A DNA stretch of 64,000 nt, taken from positions 20,611 through 84,610 of the forward strand of contig NZ_NVQE01000025.1 of assembly GCF_002591975.1 (NCBI RefSeq). The letters are read 5' to 3'. The notes under the pieces are model-generated. The model ran no database searches. It saw only the letters and a list, made by a program, of their open reading frames with translations, and was not told where the DNA came from. This document shows, one piece after another, positions 10,577-19,331 of this stretch. Both the position numbers and the translations under genes were made by a program. Each line of letters starts with the position of its first letter. Position 1 is the stretch's first letter. Source of the DNA: Mycobacterium neglectum (GTDB lineage: Bacteria; Actinomycetota; Actinomycetes; Mycobacteriales; Mycobacteriaceae).

Positions 10577-11749
10577 ATGGCCGCATCGCTGGGGACGACA
10601 GCCCCGCCGTGGATCGACGAGTCGGAATGTCGGCTCGACGACTTCCGCTCGCAGGTGCTTCGCGACACCGATCGTGCCGACTATCCGAACGCCCGCGACG
10701 TGCGAAGCAACGTGCTCGTCTATTCGGCGGCTCAGGTTTCCAGGGTTGCAGGCACCGACCGGCAGGGGCTGCAGTCCGAGCTGATTCGTGCGCTCGCCGA
10801 TGGCCCCGGCGTGGTGGTGTTCGAGGGTGCCTTCTCCCCCGAGGTCGTCGACCGGGCCAACGAGGGCTTCTTCTCGATCATCGCCGCCCAACGCGACGCG
10901 GGCACGGCGGCGGGCGATCACTTCGGTAAGCCCGGCGCCAACGACCGGATCTGGAACGCCGCGCAGAAACTCGCGCTACACGCACCGAACGCGTTCGCCG
11001 AGTACTACGCCAACGACACCCTCGCCGTCGTGTGCCAGGCCTGGCTGGGTCCGCGCTACCAAGTCACGTCGCAGGTCAATGTCGTCAACCCCGGCGGCAC
11101 ACAGCAGATTCCGCATCGTGACTATCACCTGGGTTTCGTCCCCGACGAGCAGCTGGCTCAATATCCGGCGCATCTGCACCGCACCTCGCCGGTGCTCACG
11201 CTCCAAGGCGCTGTCGCCCACTGCGACATGCCGGTGGAAAGCGGCCCCACGATGCTGCTGCCCGGTTCGCAGCGGTTCGCAGGCGGCTACGTGGCCTTCA
11301 ATCGGCCCGAGTTCGTGGACTTCTTCGCCGAGCACCACGTGCAGCTCCCGCTGAACAAGGGCGATGCGGTGTTCTTCAATCCGGCGCTGTATCACGGTGC
11401 GGGGTCCAACATCTCGGGCGACATCCGCCGGATCGCCAACCTGCTGCAGATCTCGTCACCGTTCGGGCGGGCGATGGAGGCGCTGGACCGCACGGCGATG
11501 GTCCGTGCGATCTATCCCTCGCTGCTGGCGATGAAGGCGGCCGGCCGCCCGCCGCGCGACCTCCACAACGCGGTGGTCGCCACTGCGGAGGGCTACGCCT
11601 TCCCAACCAACCTCGACAGCGATCAACCCATCGGCAGCCTCGCCCCACCCAGTCAAGTCGACTCGGTACTTGCGGCGCTCGCCGAAGACCTCAGCGCGGA
11701 CGAACTCGACGTCGTTCTGCACGCCCAACAAGAACGGAGAATGCCATGA
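10577..11749 (+). CDS. Phytanoyl-CoA dioxygenase (PhyH)-family Fe(II)/2-oxoglutarate oxygenase
   Basis: The 390-residue protein carries the iron-binding facial triad of the family: His180 and Asp182 in PHRDYH, and His273 in YHGAGSN. The jelly-roll segment between them (LQGAVAHCDMP, GPTMLLPGSQR) is typical of PhyH proteins. These enzymes hydroxylate a substrate while converting 2-oxoglutarate to succinate. The start is set at the ATG at 10577; the open frame begins at 10535 but no ribosome-binding site favours that. The next gene overlaps by 4 bp, so the oxygenase is the first gene of a four-gene operon with two dehydrogenases and an isomerase. The substrate is probably a sugar or cyclitol derivative rather than phytanoyl-CoA, because no CoA genes are nearby. 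Confidence 0.8.
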   Translation: MAASLGTTAPPWIDESECRLDDFRSQVLRDTDRADYPNARDVRSNVLVYSAAQVSRVAGTDRQGLQSELIRALADGPGVVVFEGAFSPEVVDRANEGFFSIIAAQRDAGTAAGDHFGKPGANDRIWNAAQKLALHAPNAFAEYYANDTLAVVCQAWLGPRYQVTSQVNVVNPGGTQQIPHRDYHLGFVPDEQLAQYPAHLHRTSPVLTLQGAVAHCDMPVESGPTMLLPGSQRFAGGYVAFNRPEFVDFFAEHHVQLPLNKGDAVFFNPALYHGAGSNISGDIRRIANLLQISSPFGRAMEALDRTAMVRAIYPSLLAMKAAGRPPRDLHNAVVATAEGYAFPTNLDSDQPIGSLAPPSQVDSVLAALAEDLSADELDVVLHAQQERRMP

Positions 11750-12753
11750 CCACCCTCGGCGTAATCGGGCTGGGCCGGATCGGTGCCTTCCACACCGACA
11801 CCCTTTCGGGATTGAACAGCATCGACGGGCTTGTCGTCACCGACGAGCGGCCCGAGGTCGTCGCGGCTGTCGCGGCCAAACACGGTGCGAAGCCGGTTGA
11901 TTCGGTCGAAGCGCTGTTGGCCTCCGGTGTGGACGGGATCGTCGTCGCAGCCGCGACTCCTGCGCATGCGGAGCTGACGCTGGCCGCGGTCGAGCGAGGT
12001 CTGCCGACATTCTGCGAAAAGCCGATCGCCTCCACGGCGGTGCAGAGCGCTCAGGTGGCCGAGGTGATCGCGCGTTCGGGAGTGCCGGTTCAGGTGGGTT
12101 ACCAGCGACGGTTCGACGCCGCATTCGCCGCCGCCAAACGCGCGGTTGACGACGGCTCGCTGGGCGCCCTGCACACCGTGCGCAGCACGACGATGGACCC
12201 GGCTCCCCCGCCGATGGACTACATCAAGGGCTCCGGTGGCATCTTCCGCGATTGTGCGGTGCACGATTTCGACGTGCTGCGCTGGATCACCGGGCAGCAG
12301 GCCGTCGAGGTGTATGCCACCGGCAGCGTTCAGGGCGATCCGAAGTTCGCCGAATTCGGCGATGTCGACACCGCCGCCGTCGTGGTCACCTTCGAGGGCG
12401 GCACGCTCGGCGTGGTGTCGGCGGCGCGGTACAACGCCCGCGGATACGACTGCCGCCTCGAGGTACACGGTTTCGGTGACACGGTGGTCGCAGGCTGGGA
12501 TCAGGGAGTTCCCGTGCGGAACGTCGACCCCGACAACAGCTTTCCCGAGGGACCGGCGCACCACTTCTTCATGGACCGGTTCACCGAGGCGTTCCGCGCA
12601 GAGCTTGCCGCGTTCGTCGAAGTCGTCAAAGGAAACGCCGCCCCGGCATGCACGGTCGCCGACGCGGTCGAGGTCGCTTGGTTGGCGGACGCCGCAACGG
12701 AGTCGTTGCAGCGCGGCGTGCCGGTGAGCATCAAGGAAGTGAGGTCACAGTGA
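11746..12753 (+). CDS. Gfo/Idh/MocA-family dehydrogenase (inositol 2-dehydrogenase-like)
   Basis: A 335-residue NAD(P)-dependent oxidoreductase with the Rossmann motif GLGRIGAFH at residues 8-16, the family signature CEKPIA near residue 90, and the catalytic region GGIFRDCAVHDFD, where Asp and His normally act on the sugar or cyclitol hydroxyl. It overlaps the preceding oxygenase by 4 bp and the next gene by 4 bp, which implies tight translational coupling. It resembles inositol dehydrogenases, but a true iolG lies in the iol cluster at 55614-56645. This copy therefore probably works on a different cyclitol or sugar. Confidence 0.83.
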   Translation: MTTLGVIGLGRIGAFHTDTLSGLNSIDGLVVTDERPEVVAAVAAKHGAKPVDSVEALLASGVDGIVVAAATPAHAELTLAAVERGLPTFCEKPIASTAVQSAQVAEVIARSGVPVQVGYQRRFDAAFAAAKRAVDDGSLGALHTVRSTTMDPAPPPMDYIKGSGGIFRDCAVHDFDVLRWITGQQAVEVYATGSVQGDPKFAEFGDVDTAAVVVTFEGGTLGVVSAARYNARGYDCRLEVHGFGDTVVAGWDQGVPVRNVDPDNSFPEGPAHHFFMDRFTEAFRAELAAFVEVVKGNAAPACTVADAVEVAWLADAATESLQRGVPVSIKEVRSQ

Positions 12754-13631
12754 ACACCCTGAAGATCGCAGGCGCACCAATCTCCTGGGGAGTGTGCGAG
12801 GTACCCGGCTGGGGGCATCAACTCGACGCCGATCGAGTGCTCGCAGAGATGGCCGAAGTCGGTTTGGCCGCCACCGAATTGGGTCCCGACGGCTTTCTGC
12901 CGTCCGACCCCGATGAGTTGACCGCGAAGCTCGGATCGAACGGTCTGCGATGTGTCGGGGTCTTCGTGCCCGTCGTACTCCATGACGCCGGACACGACCC
13001 GTTGGGCGACATCGCGGGTCCGCTCGACGCGCTGATCGCTTCTGAGGCCGATGTTCTCGTGCTCGCGGCCGCGACGGGCGCGGACGGATATGACTCGCGG
13101 CCGACGCTCGACGATGGCCAATGGGCCACGCTGCTTGGCAATCTCGACCGGCTCGCCGACGCCGCGAACGACCGCGGTGTGCTCGCCGTATTGCACCCGC
13201 ACGTCGGGACCATGGTCGAGACCCGCAGCGATGTAGACAGGGTGCTGCAAGGCTCGGCCGTCAAGCTGTGCTTGGACACCGGCCACCTGCTGATCGGCGG
13301 GACGGATCCGCTCTCGCTGACCTTGCAGGTGCCGGACCGGATCGCGCACGCGCACCTCAAGGATGTCGACGTCGCGCTTGCCGCTCGGGTGCAGTCCGGA
13401 GAACTCACCTACACCGAGGCGGTGCGCAAGGGCATGTACACGCCGCTGGGGCAGGGCGACGTCGACATCGCCGGCATCGTGACGACGTTGCGCACCAACG
13501 GGTTCGACGGTTGGTTCGTCATGGAGCAGGACACGATCCTCGACAGTGAGCCCGCCGACGAAGGACCGGTGCGCGACGTGCGGACCAGCGTCGCGTTCAT
13601 GCATGACGTGAGCGGGCGCGTGCCGGCATGA
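12750..13631 (+). CDS. Sugar phosphate isomerase/epimerase-like TIM barrel (IolE/IolH type)
   Basis: A 293-residue xylose-isomerase-like TIM barrel starting with a GTG that overlaps the previous stop. ISWGVCEVPGWG near residue 10 resembles the inosose dehydratase N terminus. Metal-ligand positions appear in LHPHVGTMVE, LCLDTGHLLIGG, HAHLKDVD and the final VMEQD. The family contains inosose dehydratase, 3-dehydroshikimate dehydratase and ketose epimerases. The context (dehydrogenases on both sides, LacI control) fits dehydration or isomerisation of a keto-cyclitol or keto-sugar made by the neighbouring dehydrogenase. The specificity is not known. Confidence 0.8.
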   Translation: MNTLKIAGAPISWGVCEVPGWGHQLDADRVLAEMAEVGLAATELGPDGFLPSDPDELTAKLGSNGLRCVGVFVPVVLHDAGHDPLGDIAGPLDALIASEADVLVLAAATGADGYDSRPTLDDGQWATLLGNLDRLADAANDRGVLAVLHPHVGTMVETRSDVDRVLQGSAVKLCLDTGHLLIGGTDPLSLTLQVPDRIAHAHLKDVDVALAARVQSGELTYTEAVRKGMYTPLGQGDVDIAGIVTTLRTNGFDGWFVMEQDTILDSEPADEGPVRDVRTSVAFMHDVSGRVPA

Positions 13632-13641
13632 GTGTGTTGGC

Positions 13642-14604
13642 ATGAGCTTGCGCATCGGCGTGCTCGGGGCGTCTCGGATCGCCGAGTCGGCCATCGTCGC
13701 GCCGGCGCACGAGCTCGGCCACCGGCTGGTCGCCGTGGCAGCCCGCGATCCGCAACGGGCACGGGCGTTCGCCGACAAATACGGCGTGGAACGCGTGATG
13801 GCCTCGTACGACGACGTGATCAACGACCCGGACGTCGACGTCGTCTACAACCCGCTGGCGAACGCGCTACACGCGCCGTGGAACCTCGCCGCGGTAGCGG
13901 CGGGTAAACCGGTGCTCACCGAAAAACCGTTCGCCCGCAACCGTGCTGAGGCACAGCGCGTCGCAGCGGCCGCCGAAGAGGCCGGTGTCCCTGTCGTGGA
14001 AGGCTTTCACTACCTGTTCCATCCGGTGACACGCCGCGCCCTGGAGCTGGCCCATGACGGCACGTTGGGTGAGATCACGCACGTCGAGGTACGCATGGCC
14101 ATGCCCGAACCGGAGGCCGCTGATCCGAGGTGGTCGCTCGAATTGGCCGGCGGCGCATTGATGGACCTCGGCTGCTACGGGTTACACGTCATGAGACGGC
14201 TGGGGCATCCGTCGATCGTGCGGGCGCACGCCAAGGAGCACAGCCCGGGCATCGACGCATGGTGTGATGTCGAGCTTGGCTTCCCGGGCGGCGCGACCGG
14301 ATTGAGCACCAACTCGATGGTGGCCGACGACCGCCACTTCACCACTCAGATCGTCGGCACCAAGGGAGATGTCAAGGTGCACAACTTCATCAAGCCTCAA
14401 GATGACGACCGAGTCAGCATCCGCACACCCGCGGGCACCACAGTCGAGCACCTCGGCACCCGCACCACGTACAGCTATCAGCTGGAGGCGTTCGCCGACC
14501 ATGTCCTGCGCGGCGCGCCGCTGCCGCTGAATCTCGCCGACTCGGTGGAGAACATGGCCTACGTCGACGCCGGCTACCGGGCGGCCGGGATGGACCCCCG
14601 CTAA
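13642..14604 (+). CDS. Second Gfo/Idh/MocA-family dehydrogenase
   Basis: A 320-residue NAD(P)-binding oxidoreductase with GVLGASRIAESAIV at the N terminus and the TEKPFARN signature near residue 93. A family substrate-domain motif, GGALMDLGCYGLHVMR, lies near residue 170, where the typical Gfo/Idh His is replaced by Gly-Cys-Tyr, as in trans-dihydrodiol-dehydrogenase-like members. The ATG at 13642 follows the previous stop by 10 bp, so it belongs to the operon. The last 4 bp overlap the convergent LuxR gene. It probably oxidises or reduces a second hydroxyl of the same substrate. Confidence 0.8.
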   Translation: MSLRIGVLGASRIAESAIVAPAHELGHRLVAVAARDPQRARAFADKYGVERVMASYDDVINDPDVDVVYNPLANALHAPWNLAAVAAGKPVLTEKPFARNRAEAQRVAAAAEEAGVPVVEGFHYLFHPVTRRALELAHDGTLGEITHVEVRMAMPEPEAADPRWSLELAGGALMDLGCYGLHVMRRLGHPSIVRAHAKEHSPGIDAWCDVELGFPGGATGLSTNSMVADDRHFTTQIVGTKGDVKVHNFIKPQDDDRVSIRTPAGTTVEHLGTRTTYSYQLEAFADHVLRGAPLPLNLADSVENMAYVDAGYRAAGMDPR

Positions 14605-15788
14605 CCGGCGGGGATACTCGCCAACCGCACGTACGCGGAGGCGGCCTCGGCGCGATTTGTCGCGTGGAGTTTCCTCAGCACCCGTTTGACGTGGGACTTC
14701 ACTGTGCCTGCCGAAATCACCAGCTCGTCGGCGATCTGCTGATTGGTACGGCCGGCGGCCATCAGGCGAAGAACCTCGATCTCGCGGCGGGTCAGAATCG
14801 CCATGACGCGGGTCTGCACCTCGGCCAGCGACTGTGCCGCCGGACTGCGCTCGACCGGTTCGATCTTGGCGAGGTCCAGATCTGCGTCCTGTAGGGCGCG
14901 GGCGGCCTCGTCTGCAGAGGCCAACGCGCGGCGGACTTCTGCACGCTGGCGGCGCATGCGCTCGAGGAGAACAGTGCGTTCGTAGGCGTAGCCGAAGCCC
15001 TCCGCGAATGCCCACACGGTGTCGCGATCGATCTCGTCGACGATGCGGCCCGAGTAGAGCCGATCGGCGTGCAGAAATCCGATCACCTTGCCCGTCGGCA
15101 TCACCGGCGCCGCCACATAGGCGTGGGTAAGCGAGAAATCGATGATCGGGCGGTTCACGCGCGGATCGTTGAGGGCATCGCGCACGATCGCCGGCGCGCG
15201 GCGGCGGATCATCTGGGTCTCGAGCAACATGTGGTTCAGGGGCGGCGCCACTGATTGCGCAAAGGCGACCATCTTCTCCGCACCCTCGGTGTCTTCGCCG
15301 AAATAGGCGGCCTCCATGACCATCCGGCCTTCATGGACGCGGAAGAGCACGGCGCGATCGAACCCACACGACTCGACCAGTTCGCGCGGCGCGCGGTCGA
15401 CGATCGTGGCGACGTCGTCGACAACGCGCAGCTTGCTCAGGGCTTCCTGCACAGCCAGCAGCGCGAAAGTGCGCCGCCTCGCTCCGTCCTCGATCAGCTC
15501 GCGTTCCAGCGATGACAGGTCGAGCAGGGAATCAAGTGCGGTGAGCGCGTTCTCGTCACCGAGTCCTTCCAACGCGTTGCGCACCACGGTCGCCTTGGCG
15601 TCGACAGCCTCGGCCACCACCGCCATCGGGTCCTCCGAGGGGTCGATCTCGCAGCTCTGGAAGGCCTCCCGATAACGGCGCGCCGCCTCGGTGTCCTTGG
15701 CCGGGCGAGACGCCCAGCCGGGGTGGTTACCGTCGGTCAGAGTGCCGATCGCGGGCGCATCGGCCTGTTCGCTCACAACGCTCACCAC
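14601..15788 (-). CDS. GAF-domain LuxR-type regulator
   Basis: A 395-residue regulator with a central GAF-like sensor domain (about residues 110-270), a linker coiled region, and a C-terminal LuxR/GerE helix-turn-helix beginning LTRREIEVLRLMAAG near residue 328. The start is chosen at the GTG at 15788 (a TTG at 15791 is an alternative) because GGAGGA lies 8 nt upstream; the frame is open to 15920 but would overlap the P450. It is divergent from the P450 operon at 15911 and is most simply its activator, sensing a small ligand through the GAF domain. The ligand is unknown. Confidence 0.83.
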   Translation of the reverse strand: MVSVVSEQADAPAIGTLTDGNHPGWASRPAKDTEAARRYREAFQSCEIDPSEDPMAVVAEAVDAKATVVRNALEGLGDENALTALDSLLDLSSLERELIEDGARRRTFALLAVQEALSKLRVVDDVATIVDRAPRELVESCGFDRAVLFRVHEGRMVMEAAYFGEDTEGAEKMVAFAQSVAPPLNHMLLETQMIRRRAPAIVRDALNDPRVNRPIIDFSLTHAYVAAPVMPTGKVIGFLHADRLYSGRIVDEIDRDTVWAFAEGFGYAYERTVLLERMRRQRAEVRRALASADEAARALQDADLDLAKIEPVERSPAAQSLAEVQTRVMAILTRREIEVLRLMAAGRTNQQIADELVISAGTVKSHVKRVLRKLHATNRAEAASAYVRLASIPAG

Positions 15789-15910
15789 CAAGACTGTCCT
15801 CCGAAAGGTCCGCAGGTGCGGCCGGAACCGCCAATTCACCTCATAAGGGGGTACGAGTCCTCCCCAACGGGGGATCGATTTGCCCGGGTCGCTGGCAGAG
15901 GCTATTTCCC

Positions 15911-17146
15911 ATGTCATCAACGACCGTCTCGGCCCTCGATCTTCTGACCACGCCCCAGGGCATCGCCGATCCGTATCCGCTGTACAACAAGCTCCGGGCG
16001 CTCTCGCCCGTCCCGGGCTACCGTGACTGGCCGCCGGGGACCATTCCCGGTGCCGATGAACCGGTCACTGCGTGGGCGCTGTTCCGCTATGACCAGATCT
16101 TCGAGGCGGCACGTGACAGCACGACGTTCTCGTCACGGGATCCGCTCCAGGAGGCCTCGTCGGCGCCGAGCCTCATGCTGGTCAACACCGACCCGCCCAA
16201 ACACGAAGTCGAACGAAAATTGGTCAGCCAGGCGTTCTCGCCGCGCCGGGTCAAGCGTCTCGAAGGCTGGCTGGACGAACTGGTGCCGCGCCTGCTCGAC
16301 GACCTCGGCAGCGGCGACGTCGAGGTGATGGAATTCGCCGCCGAGATTCCGACCCGCGCGATGGTGCGCCTGTTGGGATTGCCCGACGGAGATCACGTCC
16401 GATTCAAGAAGTGGGCCAACGCCTTCATGCTCTCGTCATCGCTGACGCCCGAGGAGCGCATCGCGAGCAATGAGGAGATGGTGATGACCTTCGCCACCCG
16501 GCTAGCCGAACACACGGCCCGGCTGGCGGAGCGCACACCCACCGACGATGTCGAGGACGCCGAGGACCTCATCTCGGCGCTGCTACGCGCCGCCGTCGAT
16601 GGGCAACGGCTCACCCCCGAAGAGATCGTCCGATTCTGTGTGACGCTGGTGGTCGCGGGCAGCGAAACGACCACGTTCCTGATCGGCAATCTGCTGCAGG
16701 CGATGGCCCGCGAACCCGAGGTCACTGAGCGGATGCGCGCCGACCGCACACTGGTGAACGTCTTTGTCGAAGAGTCGATGCGGGTCGACGGACCGCCACA
16801 GCGTCTGTTCCGCATCGCCACCCGTGATGTCGAGGTCGGCGGCAAGTTGATCCGCAAAGGTGACTGGGTCGCACTGTTTTTCGGTTCGGCCAATCGAGAT
16901 CCGGAAGTGTTCGAAGACCCCGGCAAGTTGGACGTCGACCGGCCCAACATCCGCCAGCAGCTCTCGATGGGACACGGCCTGCACTTCTGCCTCGGCGCGT
17001 CGCTGGCCCGCCTGGAGGTCGTGGCGGTGATCAACGCGGTGCTCGATCGGTATCAGACGATCGCACTCACCGACGATCCGGGAACCAAGCAGACCGCCAG
17101 CCTGCTGACCCACGCCTATGTCCGTCTCCCCCTTCATCTGTCATGA
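15911..17146 (+). CDS. Cytochrome P450 monooxygenase
   Basis: The 411-residue soluble bacterial P450 has the I-helix oxygen-activation motif VAGSETTT near residue 250, the K-helix EESMR, and the heme loop MGHGLHFCLG with Cys360 as the proximal ligand. It is followed, each with a 4-bp overlap, by an NTF2-like protein and a 3Fe-4S ferredoxin. The ferredoxin presumably delivers electrons to it; the reductase must come from elsewhere. The CYP family cannot be fixed without a search. The substrate is unknown, and steroid-, terpenoid- or lipid-like compounds are typical for mycobacterial P450s. Confidence 0.92.
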   Translation: MSSTTVSALDLLTTPQGIADPYPLYNKLRALSPVPGYRDWPPGTIPGADEPVTAWALFRYDQIFEAARDSTTFSSRDPLQEASSAPSLMLVNTDPPKHEVERKLVSQAFSPRRVKRLEGWLDELVPRLLDDLGSGDVEVMEFAAEIPTRAMVRLLGLPDGDHVRFKKWANAFMLSSSLTPEERIASNEEMVMTFATRLAEHTARLAERTPTDDVEDAEDLISALLRAAVDGQRLTPEEIVRFCVTLVVAGSETTTFLIGNLLQAMAREPEVTERMRADRTLVNVFVEESMRVDGPPQRLFRIATRDVEVGGKLIRKGDWVALFFGSANRDPEVFEDPGKLDVDRPNIRQQLSMGHGLHFCLGASLARLEVVAVINAVLDRYQTIALTDDPGTKQTASLLTHAYVRLPLHLS

Positions 17147-17550
17147 CTCCCGAAGAGGCCGCCAATATCGCGGCGACGAAGGCCATCTACGCTGCGGTGC
17201 CTGCGGGTGATCTCCAAACCGCACTGGATCTGCTTGATCCGGAAGTGCGCATCACCTACTACGGGACCGAAGGCATTCCCTACGCGGGCGACTACCGCGG
17301 CTTCGACGAGGCCGTGACGTTCTTCACCAGAGTTGGGGAATCGATCGCCATCACCGAGATGGAGGCGTGGAAGTTCATCGCCCAGGGCGACGAGCTGGCG
17401 TCGTGGGGCCGCCAACGATTCCGCCGCCTCGACACGGGTTACGAATGGGAATCGGAGTTCGCGCACATCATCACAATGCGCGGCGGCCGCTGGTTGTACT
17501 TCCGTGACTTCATGAACTCGGCGCTGACGCTGCAGGCGTTCACCCGATGA
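17143..17550 (+). CDS. SnoaL/NTF2-like small protein in P450 operon
   Basis: This 135-residue protein has the cone-shaped NTF2-like fold pattern: an N-terminal helix, a DLLDPEVRITYYG strand, a YRGFDEAVTFF helix, and C-terminal strands ending FRDFMNSA. Such proteins act as isomerases, hydrolases or polyketide cyclases, or bind small hydrophobic ligands. It is translationally coupled with the P450 and the ferredoxin (4-bp overlaps on both sides), so it probably acts on the P450 product or holds its substrate. The specific reaction cannot be inferred. Confidence 0.75.
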   Translation: MTPEEAANIAATKAIYAAVPAGDLQTALDLLDPEVRITYYGTEGIPYAGDYRGFDEAVTFFTRVGESIAITEMEAWKFIAQGDELASWGRQRFRRLDTGYEWESEFAHIITMRGGRWLYFRDFMNSALTLQAFTR

Positions 17551-17747
17551 GAGTCGCAGGCGACCGTGAGATTTGTATGGGCGCGGGGGTCTGCGTGATG
17601 ACGGCGGACGGCACGTTCGATCAGGACGACGACGGCATCGTTGTGCTTGCTTCCGAACGCGTGACCGCCGGCGAGGAGAAGGTCGTGCGCAATGCGGTGA
17701 GGATGTGCCCGTCAGGCGCGCTTCGCATCGTGGCCGATGACGGTTAG
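17547..17747 (+). CDS. 3Fe-4S ferredoxin, partner of the P450
   Basis: A 66-residue ferredoxin with Cys10, Cys16 and Cys54 (C-x5-C ... C-P). In the CMGAGVC loop the position of the fourth cluster ligand is occupied by Ala, which marks a 3Fe-4S rather than a 4Fe-4S cluster, as in other actinobacterial P450 redox partners. The acidic patch DQDDDG in the middle is usual for docking surfaces. It overlaps the NTF2-like gene by 4 bp and closes the three-gene operon. Confidence 0.9.
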   Translation: MRVAGDREICMGAGVCVMTADGTFDQDDDGIVVLASERVTAGEEKVVRNAVRMCPSGALRIVADDG

Positions 17748-17785
17748 CCCCACCACCACCACCGTGCGGCCGCCATCATGGACGC

Positions 17786-18646
17786 GTGACGACCACCCAG
17801 ATCGTGGGCACCAGCGGTGGACCCGTTGAGGTCCACTACTCGGCCGGGGAGAAGCCGCCGGTGCTGCTGTTCGGCGGCGGACACACGACCGCGGCAACAC
17901 CGATCGGCGAACACCTCTACACGCAGCTCGGACACGGGGTGTTGCGCTTCTCGCGGCCCGGGTACGGCGGCACCGACGTCGGACCCCTGACCGCCGCTGA
18001 GTTCACGACACTGGTCGTCGAAACATGCCGGCTGTTGGGAGTTCAGCGTTCAGCCGCTGTCGTCGGAGTGTCGTTCGGCGGATTGCAGGCGATCCACACC
18101 GCCATCTCGACAACTGAGCTGGCCCCAAGGCTGATCCTGCACAGTTGCGCACCTTCGGCGCTGCCCTACCCGGACACCTGGCTCGAACGTGTCGCCGCGC
18201 CACTGGTCTTCGGGCCCGCGATCGAGAAGACCACGTGGGCTGCCATCCGCCGGATCGTGGCTCGCGATGTCGGGCTCAAGATGATGATGAAGTCGCTGAC
18301 GCGGCTGCGCGCTGATCAGTGGTGGCCGCAAATGTCTGAAACCGACCGGATTGCCGCGCGGGCGTTGTTCACTGCGATGGAATCCGGTCACGGATTCCTC
18401 AACGACCTCGGCCAGGCCAACGGCCGGTTGAGCGCTTACCGCGCGCACACCCAGAGACAGGTAGCAGTTCCGACTCTCGTCACGGCGTCTCGCAGTGACG
18501 GCGGTGTGTCATTTCAGCATGCGGAGAACTTCGTTGACACGATCCCGCACGCCCATCTGCACGAGACGACAACTCCGACACACCTCTACTGGATCGGCGA
18601 AGCTCAAGCCGACATCATCGGCGCAATACGAACGTTCCTGGCCTAA
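17786..18646 (+). CDS. Alpha/beta hydrolase
   Basis: The 286-residue hydrolase has the nucleophile elbow GVSFGG with Ser96, an oxyanion-region segment LLFGGGHTTA near residue 35, and a C-terminal His probably within the HLHETTTPTHLYW segment. It starts with a GTG at 17786, 38 bp after the ferredoxin. It may be transcribed with the P450 operon or separately. No cap-domain feature identifies a substrate, so esterase, lactonase or C-C hydrolase all remain possible. Confidence 0.78.
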   Translation: MTTTQIVGTSGGPVEVHYSAGEKPPVLLFGGGHTTAATPIGEHLYTQLGHGVLRFSRPGYGGTDVGPLTAAEFTTLVVETCRLLGVQRSAAVVGVSFGGLQAIHTAISTTELAPRLILHSCAPSALPYPDTWLERVAAPLVFGPAIEKTTWAAIRRIVARDVGLKMMMKSLTRLRADQWWPQMSETDRIAARALFTAMESGHGFLNDLGQANGRLSAYRAHTQRQVAVPTLVTASRSDGGVSFQHAENFVDTIPHAHLHETTTPTHLYWIGEAQADIIGAIRTFLA

Positions 18647-18740
18647 CAGCAACCTTGCCGATCTCGCGATCCAACTGTCGGCGGCCAGGCCGCTGAACCA
18701 AACGAACTCCCAAGTTCCGCCTCGTAGGTAAGGTCCCCCC

Positions 18741-19199
18741 GTGCACAAGGCCCGGCTCGCCAAGACTGTGCTTCCAGTGATGGCTGCAGCCGTTCTGGGC
18801 AATGCCTTCGTCGGCGGCAAATCAATGGAGTGGTTCTCGGCGCTGCGCCGACCGGCGATGCAACTGCCGATGCCCGGCTTCTACATTGTCGGCCTCACCT
18901 ACTACGCCTTGATGGGCGTAGTACTCCATCGCAGTGTGATTCAAAGTGACCGCCGGTCGTATCGGCTTGCGATGGTGGTGCTCGGCGGCAATGAGTTATG
19001 GAATGTTTTGCTCTTCGGCCGGCGGAGCCCGCGCGAAGCTTTCCTGGGAATTATTGCGTTTCTCGTCCCACTGAGTCTGCTTCAAGCATCGGTGTCCGGA
19101 GATCGTCCATCGCGTTCTGCGCTCGCACCGTACACGGTTTGGGTGGTCTGCTACGACCTTCCGTGGACGTATCGACTATGGCGCCTCAACGCCTCATAG
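18741..19199 (+). CDS. TspO/MBR-like membrane protein
   Basis: A 152-residue hydrophobic protein with about five membrane segments, starting at a GTG. The patterns are those of the TspO/MBR (tryptophan-rich sensory protein) family, although it is less Trp-rich than typical members: WFSALRRPAMQLP after helix 1, LTYYALMGVVLHR in helix 2, NELWNVLLFGRRSP, and the closing WVVCYDLPWTYRLWRLN. TspO proteins bind porphyrins and sterols and act in stress responses. The gene stands alone and is convergent with the mce operon. Confidence 0.65.
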   Translation: MHKARLAKTVLPVMAAAVLGNAFVGGKSMEWFSALRRPAMQLPMPGFYIVGLTYYALMGVVLHRSVIQSDRRSYRLAMVVLGGNELWNVLLFGRRSPREAFLGIIAFLVPLSLLQASVSGDRPSRSALAPYTVWVVCYDLPWTYRLWRLNAS

Positions 19200-19331
19200 C
19201 GTGCACGCTCGCGCCGGCTCCGTGCACGCGGACGCGACCAAGCAAGACCGATACGTTGTTCTCGCCGACTTGGGGGCGGTCTACCTGAGAGCACCTGACG
19301 CCCGCGGAGTATTCGCGGCACGCCCGATCAA

